Below are positions 37,939-46,628 of a DNA stretch of 64,000 nucleotides, piece after piece. How positions within the stretch are numbered: position 1 is the first letter of the stretch; every line of letters begins with the position of its first letter. Source of the DNA: Microbacterium capsulatum. GTDB lineage: Bacteria; Actinomycetota; Actinomycetes; Actinomycetales; Microbacteriaceae. The translations under genes were made by a program, and so were the position numbers. The stretch is taken from positions 124,001 through 188,000 of the forward strand of contig NZ_JAVFCB010000003.1 in NCBI RefSeq assembly GCF_030865425.1, read 5' to 3'. Under the pieces are notes generated by a model. That model ran no database searches. It had not been told where the DNA came from and saw only the letters and a list, made by a program, of their open reading frames with translations.

Positions 37939-39264
37939 CTACTTCTCGGAGTTCAGCAGGTCCTGGAACTTGCTGTTGGCGGACTTCGCGTCCGCCTTGA
38001 CGTCGCCGCCCTCGATGGCGGTCACGACCGGACCGCCGACGATGTCACGGGCGGCCGCAACCTGCTCGAGCTGCGGACGGTCGTGGCCGACGCCGTGATC
38101 GGAGACGGTCCGGATGATCTTCACGATCCCCGCCGGGAAGCTCGCCGCGGCGGTGCTGTCATCCCACGCCGACTGGCGCGCGACCGGCACCGTGGCCTTG
38201 GAGAGCAGCCACTTCGAGTTCTTCTCGTTGCTGACCCACTTGATGAAGTCCCAGGCCGCCGCCTTCTTGGTCGAGAACGCATTGATGCCGATGGTCTGCG
38301 GCACGATGTTGTAGAACTTCGAGCCGGCAGGTCCCGCGGGGAACTGCGCGAAGCCCACCGTGTCGACGACCGAGGACTTCTGCTTGTCCAGGAACGTGTA
38401 GGCCTGGCTGTCGGCGTCGATGTAGAACGCCGCCTTGCCCTGCGCGAAGATCGCCGACGCCTCGACCCAGCCCATGTTGGTGGATCCGGGAGGGCCGTAC
38501 TTGTGCAGCAGGTCACCGTAGAGCTGGATCGCCTTGATCGCCTGCGGGGTGTCGAGCGAGGCCTTGCCCTTCTTGTCCTGGAAGTCCGCGCCGTAGCTGT
38601 ACAGGAACGACGACAGCTGCGTGACCAGCGGCACGCGCGAGCCGCGCATCGCGATCCCGTAGACGCCGTTCGCCGGATCGTTCAGCTTGGCGACGTCCGC
38701 CTCGAGCTCTTCGAGCGTCTTCGGCGCCTCGAGGCCCGCAGCCTTGAGCAGATCCGTCCGGTAGTACACGATCTGACGCTCGGTCATCACGGGCACGCCG
38801 TAGACCTTGCCGTCCAGCTGCACGGCGTCGCGTGCCGCAGGCTGGAAGTCCTTCCAGTTCCAGGACGAGTCGGAGGTCACGTCCTTGGTCATGTCCTCGA
38901 GCCACCCGTTGCGGGAGAACTCGCGCATCACGTCCTGCACCTGGTATCCGAGGATGTCGAAGTCGGAGGACTTGGCGTTGAGCTTGACTTTGAGAGTGTC
39001 GTTGAGCTGCTCGTTGCCGTAGGCCTGGATGTTGACAGTGACGCCGGTCTCCTTCTTGTAATCGGCGGCGAGCGTCTTCAAGCCCGCGGTCCAGGGGCTG
39101 TTGGCGGCGATGATGGTCAGGTCTGTGACCTTCTTGCCGTCGCCGGCCTTGTCCGAGCCGGCGCTGGTCCCGGAGGCGCCGCCGCAGGCGGCGAGGGAGA
39201 TGACGAGCGCGCCGGCGATGGGGGCGGCGAGCGCGATGCGCTTGGCACGTGTGCTGCTGAACAT
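37939..39264 (-). CDS. ABC transporter sugar-binding lipoprotein
   Basis: 441 aa. Lipoprotein signal: positively charged start, hydrophobic stretch and lipobox LAACGG with the acylated Cys near residue 27. The mature part is a family-1 solute-binding fold (LTIIAANSPWTAGLKTLAADYKKETG; YGVPVMTERQIVYYRTDLLKAAG). It captures the substrate outside the membrane for the two permeases that follow. The substrate is unknown. Confidence 0.92.
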   Translation of the reverse strand: MFSSTRAKRIALAAPIAGALVISLAACGGASGTSAGSDKAGDGKKVTDLTIIAANSPWTAGLKTLAADYKKETGVTVNIQAYGNEQLNDTLKVKLNAKSSDFDILGYQVQDVMREFSRNGWLEDMTKDVTSDSSWNWKDFQPAARDAVQLDGKVYGVPVMTERQIVYYRTDLLKAAGLEAPKTLEELEADVAKLNDPANGVYGIAMRGSRVPLVTQLSSFLYSYGADFQDKKGKASLDTPQAIKAIQLYGDLLHKYGPPGSTNMGWVEASAIFAQGKAAFYIDADSQAYTFLDKQKSSVVDTVGFAQFPAGPAGSKFYNIVPQTIGINAFSTKKAAAWDFIKWVSNEKNSKWLLSKATVPVARQSAWDDSTAAASFPAGIVKIIRTVSDHGVGHDRPQLEQVAAARDIVGGPVVTAIEGGDVKADAKSANSKFQDLLNSEK

Positions 39265-39301
39265 CGTTGTTCCTTTCTAGGGTGCTGATGCAGAGGGTGG
39301 G

Positions 39302-40285
39302 TCAGTTGGCGATGTTGACCGGCCGGCGGCCGGAGAAGACGTCGACGATGGCCTGTGCGGTGGCAAGGCCGATGCGGTCGTACGCCTCGAGGGTGTCGGC
39401 CCCCGCGTGCGGCGCGGTGACGACGTTCTCCCGCCCGAACAGCGGGTTCGCAGGATCGACCGGCTCCACCTCGAACACGTCGAGGGCGGCGCCGCCCACG
39501 TGGCCGGAGTCGAGGCCGCGCACGAGCGCCGCCTCGTCGACCAGGCCGCCACGGCTGGTGTTGACCAGGATCACGCCGCGGCGCATCCGGGCGATCAGAG
39601 CATCGTCGACGAGGTGGTGGGTGCTGGGCAGGTGCGGCACGTGCACGCTGACCACGTCGGCGTCGGCCACAGCCTCCTCCAGCGAGACCAGCTCGACGCC
39701 GAGTTCGACGGCGACGGTCGGGTCGGCATAGGGGTCGTGCGCCTTGACCGTCACGTCGAAACCCGAAAGACGCTTCGTCAGGACGCGGGCGATCGCGCCG
39801 AAGCCGATCAGTCCGACGGTCTTGCCTGCGAGCTCACGGCCGACGTATCGGTCCCAGCGCCCGGTGCGTGCCGCATCGTCCATCTGCGGCAGCCGACGCA
39901 ACAGCGACTGCACGAACCCGATCACGAGCTCGGCGACCGCCGCCGCATTGCCGCCCGGCACGTTCACGACGTCGACGCCGCGCTTGCGGGCGAACGGCAG
40001 GTCGACGTTGTCGAGGCCCACGCCGAGGCGCGAGATGATGCGCAGCGACTCCGTGCGCGCGAGGGCGTCGGCGTCGAAGACTTCGACCCCGGCGACCGCG
40101 GCGTCCGCCGCGCCGATCAGCGCCTGCAACTCGTCGGCCGCCCAGGGCACCGTCGTCTCGTTCTCCACGAGAGTGAAGCCGTTGTCGACGAGCAGCTGCC
40201 GCCCTCGTCCGCAGAGCTCGGCGTATCGCACCGCTCCGACGATCACCGTGCGTCCAGCGCCGATCGGCTCCGATGTCCCGCTCAT
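39302..40285 (-). CDS. D-isomer-specific 2-hydroxyacid dehydrogenase (SerA/GyaR-like)
   Basis: 327 aa. NAD-binding GLIGFGAIARVL near residue 155; catalytic Arg in VNTSRGGLVDE, Glu in VFEVEPVDP and His in TAPHAGADT. It oxidises or reduces a 2-hydroxy acid; sugar-acid metabolism is likelier than serine synthesis from the context. ATG 40285 follows CAGGAAGGCAGCAGG. First gene of the operon downstream of operator 40349-40360. Confidence 0.9.
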   Translation of the reverse strand: MSGTSEPIGAGRTVIVGAVRYAELCGRGRQLLVDNGFTLVENETTVPWAADELQALIGAADAAVAGVEVFDADALARTESLRIISRLGVGLDNVDLPFARKRGVDVVNVPGGNAAAVAELVIGFVQSLLRRLPQMDDAARTGRWDRYVGRELAGKTVGLIGFGAIARVLTKRLSGFDVTVKAHDPYADPTVAVELGVELVSLEEAVADADVVSVHVPHLPSTHHLVDDALIARMRRGVILVNTSRGGLVDEAALVRGLDSGHVGGAALDVFEVEPVDPANPLFGRENVVTAPHAGADTLEAYDRIGLATAQAIVDVFSGRRPVNIAN

Positions 40286-40348
40286 CCTGCTGCCTTCCTG
40301 AAGGTGGGCCGGGATCATCCCGTTCGTCACCTTTGATCGAACTGTAAA

Positions 40349-40360
40349 ACTGTTAACAGT
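40349..40360. promoter_or_regulatory. GntR-type operator ACTGTTAACAGT in a divergent promoter
   Basis: A perfect 12-base palindrome between the divergent hydroxyacid-dehydrogenase operon and the alcohol-dehydrogenase gene. The GTTAAC core recurs in the promoter of the nearby GntR gene (42203-42208), supporting control by that regulator. Confidence 0.6.
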
Positions 40361-40415
40361 CAACATATGGCAGACTGTGGCCATCGTCAAGCCGGATCCG
40401 GAGAATCGGGGAAAC

Positions 40416-41450
40416 ATGCTCGCTGCCACGCTCACCGGGGTCGGCGCCATCGAATTGACCACGAGGGCACGTCCGCTCCGCGTCCCCGGGCAGGCCCTCA
40501 TCCGCGTCGAGGCGGTCGGCCTCTGCGGCTCCGACCTGAGCTACTTCTCCAAGGGCGCCAACGGCGATTTCGTCGTGCGCGCACCCCTCATCCTCGGCCA
40601 CGAGGTGACAGGCACGGTTGTCGAGCTGGACGCGGATCCGACCCCCGCGTCGCTGCGCGTCGGGACGCGCGTCGCCGTGCATCCGGCGTGGCCGTCACCG
40701 GGTCCGGGCGAGGACGCCGTGTCCGCCCGCTGGCGCGACGAGCCAGCATCGTTCCTCGGCTCGGCTTCCACCAGCCCGCACACCGACGGCGGACTGCAGG
40801 AGTACCTGTCGGTGCGCACCGAGCAGCTGCGGGTCCTGCCCGACAGGCTGCCACTGCGGGCCGCGGTGCTGGCCGAGCCCACCGCGGTCGTGCTGCACGC
40901 GCTCTCCCGAGCGGGCGACGTGCGCGGCAAGGACGCGCTGATCTGCGGCGCCGGTCCCATCGGCCTACTCGGGTTGCTGGCCCTCCGCGCCGCCGGGGCC
41001 GGCCGGATCACCGTGTCCGACGTGCGCCCCGCCGCGCTCGCGCTCGCCCAGGAGCTGGGAGCGGACGCCGCTGTCGACGTGTCGCGCGACTCCGTCGCCG
41101 TCTCCGCGGACCTCGCCCTCGAGGCCAGCGGGGTGCCCGCCGCGCTGGAGGCCGCGGTCGCCGCCGCACGAGCGGGCGGCACGATCGTGCAGCTCGGGAT
41201 GCTGCCGCGCGATCCCCGCCCCGTCGCTCTTTCCGGCATCGTGACGAAGGAGCTGTCCGTCGTCGGTTCCCACCGCTTCGCCGGCGAGCTGGACGCGGCA
41301 CTCGCGCTGCTGGAGGCGATGCCGGAGGCCGCAGAGATCGTCCGCACCGTAGTGCCGCTACGGCACGTCGCAGCCGCGTTCGCCGCCGTCGCCGACGCCG
41401 CTATCGTCGGAAAGGTCGTCGTCGCGGTCGCCGACGGCGAACTCGCCTGA
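40416..41450 (+). CDS. Zinc-type alcohol dehydrogenase (L-idonate 5-dehydrogenase-like), structural-zinc cysteines absent
   Basis: 344 aa MDR protein. Catalytic zinc ligands Cys37 (GLCGSD), His62-Glu63 (GHEVTG) and Glu154; NAD-binding GAGPIGLLGLL near 178. FLGSAST..PHTDGGLQEYL resembles the L-idonate/sorbitol dehydrogenase branch. The lobe normally carrying four structural-zinc cysteines (residues about 90-112) reads HPAWPSPGPGEDAVSARW and has none. ATG 40416 follows GGGGA; an in-frame GTG near 40377 would add 13 residues and overlap the promoter. Divergent from the transporter operon. Confidence 0.88.
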   Translation: MLAATLTGVGAIELTTRARPLRVPGQALIRVEAVGLCGSDLSYFSKGANGDFVVRAPLILGHEVTGTVVELDADPTPASLRVGTRVAVHPAWPSPGPGEDAVSARWRDEPASFLGSASTSPHTDGGLQEYLSVRTEQLRVLPDRLPLRAAVLAEPTAVVLHALSRAGDVRGKDALICGAGPIGLLGLLALRAAGAGRITVSDVRPAALALAQELGADAAVDVSRDSVAVSADLALEASGVPAALEAAVAAARAGGTIVQLGMLPRDPRPVALSGIVTKELSVVGSHRFAGELDAALALLEAMPEAAEIVRTVVPLRHVAAAFAAVADAAIVGKVVVAVADGELA

Positions 41451-41508
41451 TCCCGACGCGAACGCCTGAAGGCTGCGCCGCGACCGCCCGAACGCTGCTT
41501 CGCCCCGG

Positions 41509-42180
41509 TCAGTCCTCGGCGACCGCGTCCGACGGATCCGCCGTCTTGCGGAGCACGTCACGGATGTGCCCCTTCGCGAGTGTGAGGTGCAGGTGCAGCC
41601 GCCGCACGGCCGCATCGGCATCGCCGGTGCGGATGATCTCGAGGAAGCCCTGGTGGTCGGCCGTCGCCGCCGGGATGTCCGGAGTGTCGCTCATCTCGAA
41701 AAGGATCTCGAAGGTGTGCTGATAAGGACGCCAGGCCTCGATGAGACGGCGGTTGCGGGAGAGCGTGTAAAAGGCCGTGTGGAACTGCATGTCGGCGTCC
41801 GCGAACATCTCCACATCCCCGAGCTCGCCGGCCGCGCGCATGCGGTCGACGATCTCCTGCACCCGATCCCAGTCCTTCGCGCTGGCTCGTGCGATCGCCA
41901 GACGGATCGCGAGCGATTCGAGGGCCTCGCGCAGCTCGTACAGCTCCTCGATGCCCTCCAGGCCGAGCACCCGGGTGTAGAGGCGCTTGCGCCGGTTCTC
42001 CACGAGCCCCTCGGTCTCCAGCTGGCGCAGGGCGTCGCGGACCGGACCGCGACTGACGTCGAAGCGCGCGGCGAGCGCGTCCTCGGCGAGGTGCGTCCCG
42101 TCCTCGACGCCGCCGGTGAGGATCTCGACCCGCAGCCGGTGGGCGATCTGCTCACCCATGCCCAGCGGACGTGCGTTCAC
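41509..42180 (-). CDS. GntR-family (FCD domain) regulator, first copy
   Basis: 223 aa from GTG 42180. Winged HTH EDALAARFDVSRGPVRDALRQLETEGLV at about residues 32-60, then a helical FCD ligand domain with metal-site-like His positions (MQFHTAFY and HQGFLEI and LHLHLTLAKGH). Convergent with the alcohol dehydrogenase and downstream of the fuc-like genes. GTTAAC sequences in its own promoter and at 40349 suggest autoregulation and control of the divergent sugar-acid genes. Likely derepressed by a sugar acid (family knowledge). Confidence 0.88.
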   Translation of the reverse strand: MNARPLGMGEQIAHRLRVEILTGGVEDGTHLAEDALAARFDVSRGPVRDALRQLETEGLVENRRKRLYTRVLGLEGIEELYELREALESLAIRLAIARASAKDWDRVQEIVDRMRAAGELGDVEMFADADMQFHTAFYTLSRNRRLIEAWRPYQHTFEILFEMSDTPDIPAATADHQGFLEIIRTGDADAAVRRLHLHLTLAKGHIRDVLRKTADPSDAVAED

Positions 42181-42199
42181 CGCGCCCCCGTTTCGTCTG

Positions 42200-42217
42200 A
42201 CAGTTAACAATTTTGTT
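42200..42217. promoter_or_regulatory. Putative GntR operator in its own promoter
   Basis: ACAGTTAACA at 42200-42209 followed by TTTTGTTG. The half ACAGTTAACA matches the palindrome at 40349-40360. Confidence 0.45.
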
Positions 42218-42330
42218 GCACAGACTACGCCGAGAACTCCCTTCCGCGTCAAGTCGCCCGAAACACGGAGGATCCCGCCGCCGAGTCGATGACGACCAGC
42301 GCGACGGGATCCCCTGTCATCCGGATCCGA

Positions 42331-43962
42331 TCAGACGTTCACGTCCCCCACGAGGTTGACCCTGATCCCCATCCCGTCCAGCATCGCGGCCTTGGCGACG
42401 AGCGCCTTGTCCGCCGTCTCCGCGTCCGGGGCGTAGACCAGCTGGGCATGATTGGCCTTGTGCCGGGCCATGAACTGGTCGCGGCTCTGGCCGTGCAGCA
42501 CGACATGCGCGATCGGCCACTCCGGGTTCGTGGCGTCCTTGCGGCGCTGCGTCTCCTCCGCCGGCAGCTCGACGACCGTTCCGCGGAAGATGTCGGCCTG
42601 CAGCACTCCGTCCGCGATGAACACGCGCGAGAGCACCACTTCACCGGGCTTCGAGACGCCGTTGATCGTCGACCCGCCCGCGGGGAAGAAGACATGTCCC
42701 TGCCGCCAGCCCTCCGCATTCTGCCAGCCTCCGAGATGCGAGGCGGGCACGGATCCGGAGATCTCGTACACCCAGACGAACTCGCCGTCGAACTCCTCGC
42801 CCCAGCGCACATCGTGCAGGGTGTTGTCGGGTACGAGGCCCATCGCCCGCCAGACACGGTCGGTCACGAGCGCGTCGACCGCGACGCCCTCGTCGGCCTC
42901 GTTGAAGTGCGGGAAGGCCCGGCCCTCGTGCAGGATCCGGGATCCGTCGCGCGACGTCACGGGCGGGCGCTCGGTGGAGTTCAGGATCCCCTCCGCGAGA
43001 TCGGACGCCGGCACGAGGTCCTTGAGCCCCTGCTGGTACTGGATGCCGACCGCGTCCAGGCCGAAGTCGTCGGCGATGCGGAGCGCGGCGATGTACATCT
43101 TCAGCTGCCACTGCACCTGCTCCCGAGTGAGCTCGGTGGCGGCGTCGGAGCCGTAGACGAACGTCATACCGTGCTCGATCAGCCAGTCGTGAGCGGCGTC
43201 GGCCTCGGCGTCGGCGACGTTCAGCATCTCGGCGTAGAGCGCGGACTGCGAGAGGCGCTCCTTGTAGATGCCGGTCCGGTTCAGCAGCTCGTCGTCGAAG
43301 ATCGCGTTGTACATGCCCATGCAGCCCTCGTCGAACACGCCGATGATGGCTTTGTCCGCGAGCAGCTGGGCGGCGAGCGCCTCACCGAGCTGCTTCTCCG
43401 CAGAGTCGGGCAGCTCGGGCAGGGGGCGCACGTGCGAGGCATCGTGCGTGATGCGGCCGGTCTCGGTCCACTCGCGGATCCCGGCGGTGAACCACTCGTC
43501 TGTGAAGTCGACCGACCAGATCGTCGCATACGGCGTGCCCATCTTGGTCAGTCCGGCGTTCAGGCCGAGCAGGCCCACGAGACCCGGCCAATCGCCTGCG
43601 AAGTTCGCGACCGTGAGGATCGGCCCCTGGTGCGTGCGCAGCCCCGCGAGCACGTGGTGCGAGTACTGCCAGACCGCCTCGGCGACGATGAGCGGAGCAT
43701 CGACCGGGATGCTCTGGAACACCTCTATGCCCATGCGCTGGCTGGAGATGAAGCCGTGGCCCGTGGCCGGATCCACCTCATTCGCCCGGATCACCGTCCA
43801 CCCGAGATCGTTCAGCACGCGGGTGACGGCCGCCTCGAGCTCGACCTGGGTGGGCCAGCCTGCGGTGTTCGCGGATTCGCGCAGGTCGCCCGAGGCGATC
43901 AGATAGGCGGTCTTGGGGGCCGACGCGGGGCGCGCGGCCAGGGCGGGGAGCGTGTAGGTCAT
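42331..43962 (-). CDS. L-fucose isomerase-like protein
   Basis: 543 aa, near the size of FucI. The catalytic Glu region GVFDEGCMGMYNAIFDD (about residue 215) and a later Asp in LDAVGIQYQQGLKDL agree with the FucI/AraA-like fold. FucI-type enzymes convert L-fucose or D-arabinose to the ketose; the exact substrate is not evident. It follows the FGGY kinase by 53 bp in an operon behind a LacI-type operator. No fuculose-phosphate aldolase is visible in the window. Confidence 0.85.
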   Translation of the reverse strand: MTYTLPALAARPASAPKTAYLIASGDLRESANTAGWPTQVELEAAVTRVLNDLGWTVIRANEVDPATGHGFISSQRMGIEVFQSIPVDAPLIVAEAVWQYSHHVLAGLRTHQGPILTVANFAGDWPGLVGLLGLNAGLTKMGTPYATIWSVDFTDEWFTAGIREWTETGRITHDASHVRPLPELPDSAEKQLGEALAAQLLADKAIIGVFDEGCMGMYNAIFDDELLNRTGIYKERLSQSALYAEMLNVADAEADAAHDWLIEHGMTFVYGSDAATELTREQVQWQLKMYIAALRIADDFGLDAVGIQYQQGLKDLVPASDLAEGILNSTERPPVTSRDGSRILHEGRAFPHFNEADEGVAVDALVTDRVWRAMGLVPDNTLHDVRWGEEFDGEFVWVYEISGSVPASHLGGWQNAEGWRQGHVFFPAGGSTINGVSKPGEVVLSRVFIADGVLQADIFRGTVVELPAEETQRRKDATNPEWPIAHVVLHGQSRDQFMARHKANHAQLVYAPDAETADKALVAKAAMLDGMGIRVNLVGDVNV

Positions 43963-44015
43963 GGGGTCCTCCGGTCGTGGTGAGGGGGTCCGGGGCCGCC
44001 GAGCGGCGGACCGGG

Positions 44016-45524
44016 TCAGGGCTGGGCGAGGTCCGGCGCGGTGTGCTTCTGCGCGGCCGCGAGCTCGTGCGCGACGTCGGCGGTGCCCGCGTACAGCCGC
44101 AGGTACCGGTCGAACAGCGCGTCGTAGGTGTCGCGCAGGGCCGGATCCGGTGCGATCGTGTCGGTGACCGGGTTCCAGTCGGCGATGGCCGGAGGCGTGT
44201 CCGCGACGGCGCCCGCGGCGAGGAACGCGGCGCCGTAGCTCGCGCCGATCGTGATCGCGGGCACCTCCTGTACCAGGCCGGTGACATCGGACACCACCTG
44301 CAGCCACAGCCGCCCCTGCGTGCCGCCGCCGACGGCGACGATCCGGCGGATGTCCGCCCCCGCCTGGCGCATGGTCTCCACGTTGTGCCGCACGCCGAGT
44401 GCGGTGGCCTCCAGCGCCGCCCGGTACAGGTCACCGCGGCCGTGCTCGAGCGTGAGCCCTGCGATGACGCCGCGTGCGTCCGGATCCTGGATCGGGGTGC
44501 GCTCCCCCGCGAAGTACGGCAGCATCAGGAGCCCGCGCGCGCCGGGGCCGGACGTCTCCGCCTCGGCCAGCAGCTGCGGATAGTCGGATCCGGTGACGTC
44601 CTTGAGCCAGGCGGTGAGCGCGCCGGAGGTCGACAGGCCGCCCGCGAGGTTGCGGGTGCCGGCGAAGGCACCGGCGGTCGTCCACATCGACGGGGTGCGC
44701 AGGGTCTCCTCGACCGTCGCGACCAGGAACATCGTCGTGCCGTACATCAGCATGAGATCGCCCGCCCCGTGCGCGCCGACGCTGACAGCCTCGGTCCAGG
44801 CGTCGATCGTGCCGGTGATCACCGGCACGCCCTCCGGGATGCCGGTCTGCGCGGCAGCGGCCGCGGTCACCGTGCCGGCGATGTCGCCGGCCCACTGCAG
44901 CGCGGGCGCCTCCAGGGGCGCCGCGAAGCGCTCCCACCACGGCGCATGCCAGCGCTCTGCCTCGATGTCGTAGAGCGGCGAGACCTGGCTGGCGGACTGG
45001 TGGTCGAGCACGTACGCGCCGGTGAGGCGGAGCGCGAGGAACGACGCGGGCATGAACAGCCGCCGGGCGCGCGCCCAGGCCTCCGGATCCTCCTCGCGAA
45101 TCCAGACGATCTTGGGGCCGCCGGCCTGGGAGGTGAGCACGGATCCGCCTACGCGGGTGAGCTCCGGGACTCCGAGCTCGTCGGTCATCGCAGTGATCTG
45201 CGCGCCCGCGCGGGTGTCCACGCCGTACAGGATCGCGGGGCGCACCGGGGTGCCGTCGGCGTCGCCGAGCAGGACGCACGGCCCCATGCCGCTCACCCCG
45301 ACCCCGGTCACCTCGGCGTCGGGAACCTCGGCGAGGAGTTCGCGCGTGATCGAGACGAACTCCTCCCACCACACCGCGCCGTCCATCTCGACCCAGCCGG
45401 TGCGGGGGCGGCTCACCTCGTGGCCGCGCGTCGCCTGGGCCAGGATCGAGCCGCTCTCGTCGACGAGCACGCCCTTGCTGCTGGACGTGCCGACATCGAC
45501 GCCGATGGTGCACCGCACGGGCAT
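44016..45524 (-). CDS. FGGY-family carbohydrate kinase
   Basis: 502 aa. The opening phosphate loop IGVDVGTSSSKGVLVDESG, MYGTTMFL near residue 255, and the second ATPase region VGGGTQGRLWLQVVSDVTG near 405 identify an FGGY kinase (xylulokinase/gluconokinase/fuculokinase type). It phosphorylates the product of the adjacent isomerase (inference). ATG 45524 follows an AGGAGGATG-type Shine-Dalgarno. The operator at 45581-45594 is upstream. Confidence 0.92.
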   Translation of the reverse strand: MPVRCTIGVDVGTSSSKGVLVDESGSILAQATRGHEVSRPRTGWVEMDGAVWWEEFVSITRELLAEVPDAEVTGVGVSGMGPCVLLGDADGTPVRPAILYGVDTRAGAQITAMTDELGVPELTRVGGSVLTSQAGGPKIVWIREEDPEAWARARRLFMPASFLALRLTGAYVLDHQSASQVSPLYDIEAERWHAPWWERFAAPLEAPALQWAGDIAGTVTAAAAAQTGIPEGVPVITGTIDAWTEAVSVGAHGAGDLMLMYGTTMFLVATVEETLRTPSMWTTAGAFAGTRNLAGGLSTSGALTAWLKDVTGSDYPQLLAEAETSGPGARGLLMLPYFAGERTPIQDPDARGVIAGLTLEHGRGDLYRAALEATALGVRHNVETMRQAGADIRRIVAVGGGTQGRLWLQVVSDVTGLVQEVPAITIGASYGAAFLAAGAVADTPPAIADWNPVTDTIAPDPALRDTYDALFDRYLRLYAGTADVAHELAAAQKHTAPDLAQP

Positions 45525-45580
45525 CCTCCTCGATCGAAGACCGCGCACACACGGATCGGCCGGTCGGCGATCAGGTTACG

Positions 45581-45594
45581 CGAAATCGATTTCA
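45581..45594. promoter_or_regulatory. LacI-type operator upstream of the kinase/isomerase operon
   Basis: CGAAATCGATTTCA, with GAAATCGATTTC (45582-45593) a perfect palindrome. Related sequences lie upstream of the ribokinase and of the second lyase gene. Confidence 0.65.
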
Positions 45595-45635
45595 TGCGCA
45601 ATTGCGCAGAGCCGGCCGAGGTCCGGCCGGGCAGC

Positions 45636-46613
45636 TCAGCGCGCGATGGCCGGCTGCAGTTCACCCTGCAGCGTGACCGTGCGCGCGGGCTCGTCGACGC
45701 CGCCGATCCGCTCCAGCAGCATCCGCGCCGCGGTGATCCCCATGTCCCGCGCCGGCAGCCGCACCACGGTCACGACATCCGGCGACAACGTCGTGAACGG
45801 CAGGGAACCGATCACGCTGACACCGACGGCGGGCGGGGTCAACCCCCGCTCGGTGAGCACCTGGAGCGCACCGACGCCCAGGAGGTTGTTGCCCGCGACC
45901 ACCGCGTCCGGGGGCTCAGGCAGGGCGAGCAGCTCCGCCATCGCCTCGCGGCCACCGTCCACGCGGAAGGACGAGAAGCGCAGCAGCTCGGTAGGGACCG
46001 GCATCCCGTGCGCCTCCAGGGCGTCGCGCCAGCCGCCGACGCGCTCGGCCGCCGTCTCGATGTGCTCCGGGCCGGCGATGTGCGCGATGCGCGTGCAGCC
46101 GGCGTCGATCAGTTGCTGCGTCGCGGCGCGTCCGGCGTCGCGATTCGCCATCACCACACGGTCGATGTCATAACTCGTCCCGCGATCCACGGCGACCACC
46201 GGCCGGCCCGCCCTGAGGAGGTCCTCGAGATCGGTGCGATCGGAGGATGCGGCGAGGATGACCCCTGACATCTGCTCGAGGATCGCGATGCGCAGGTAGG
46301 CCTGCTCCTTGTCGATCCGGGCGTCGGAATTGCACAGCACGACGGAGTAGCCGGCCTCGGAGGCCACATCCTCCACGCCGCGGGCCATCTCGGTGAAGTA
46401 CGGGTTCTCGATGTCGGGGATCACCAGCGCGATCACCTCGGAACTCTGCCGGCGCAGTGACCGGGCCGTGCGGTTCGGGACGAATTTGAGCTCGGCTGCC
46501 GCCTGGCGCACGGCGGCCGCCTTCTCCTCCGAGACGCTGGCTCCGTTGAACACACGCGACACCGTCGCCGGGGACACCCCGGCCAGTTTCGCCACGTCGT
46601 AGATGGTCGCCAT
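45636..46613 (-). CDS. LacI-family regulator of the carbohydrate cluster
   Basis: 325 aa. HTH IYDVAKLAGVSPATVSRVFNG at residues 4-24, hinge with RTARSLRRQ near 55, then an effector domain (VIALVIPDIENPYFTEMARGVED). It lies 15 bp behind ribokinase on the same strand. Three TGAAATCGATTTCA-like palindromes flank this group, which fits a CG-centred LacI operator. Probably represses when the sugar is absent. Confidence 0.92.
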   Translation of the reverse strand: MATIYDVAKLAGVSPATVSRVFNGASVSEEKAAAVRQAAAELKFVPNRTARSLRRQSSEVIALVIPDIENPYFTEMARGVEDVASEAGYSVVLCNSDARIDKEQAYLRIAILEQMSGVILAASSDRTDLEDLLRAGRPVVAVDRGTSYDIDRVVMANRDAGRAATQQLIDAGCTRIAHIAGPEHIETAAERVGGWRDALEAHGMPVPTELLRFSSFRVDGGREAMAELLALPEPPDAVVAGNNLLGVGALQVLTERGLTPPAVGVSVIGSLPFTTLSPDVVTVVRLPARDMGITAARMLLERIGGVDEPARTVTLQGELQPAIAR

Positions 46614-46628
46614 GCGCGCCCCGTCGCC

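Noticed and set aside
42270..42312. GGATCCCG ... CGGGATCC inverted repeat as terminator of the fucose-isomerase-like gene
   Set aside because: Stem only 8 bp with a loop near 27 bases, no U-run, and GGATCC is frequent by chance here.
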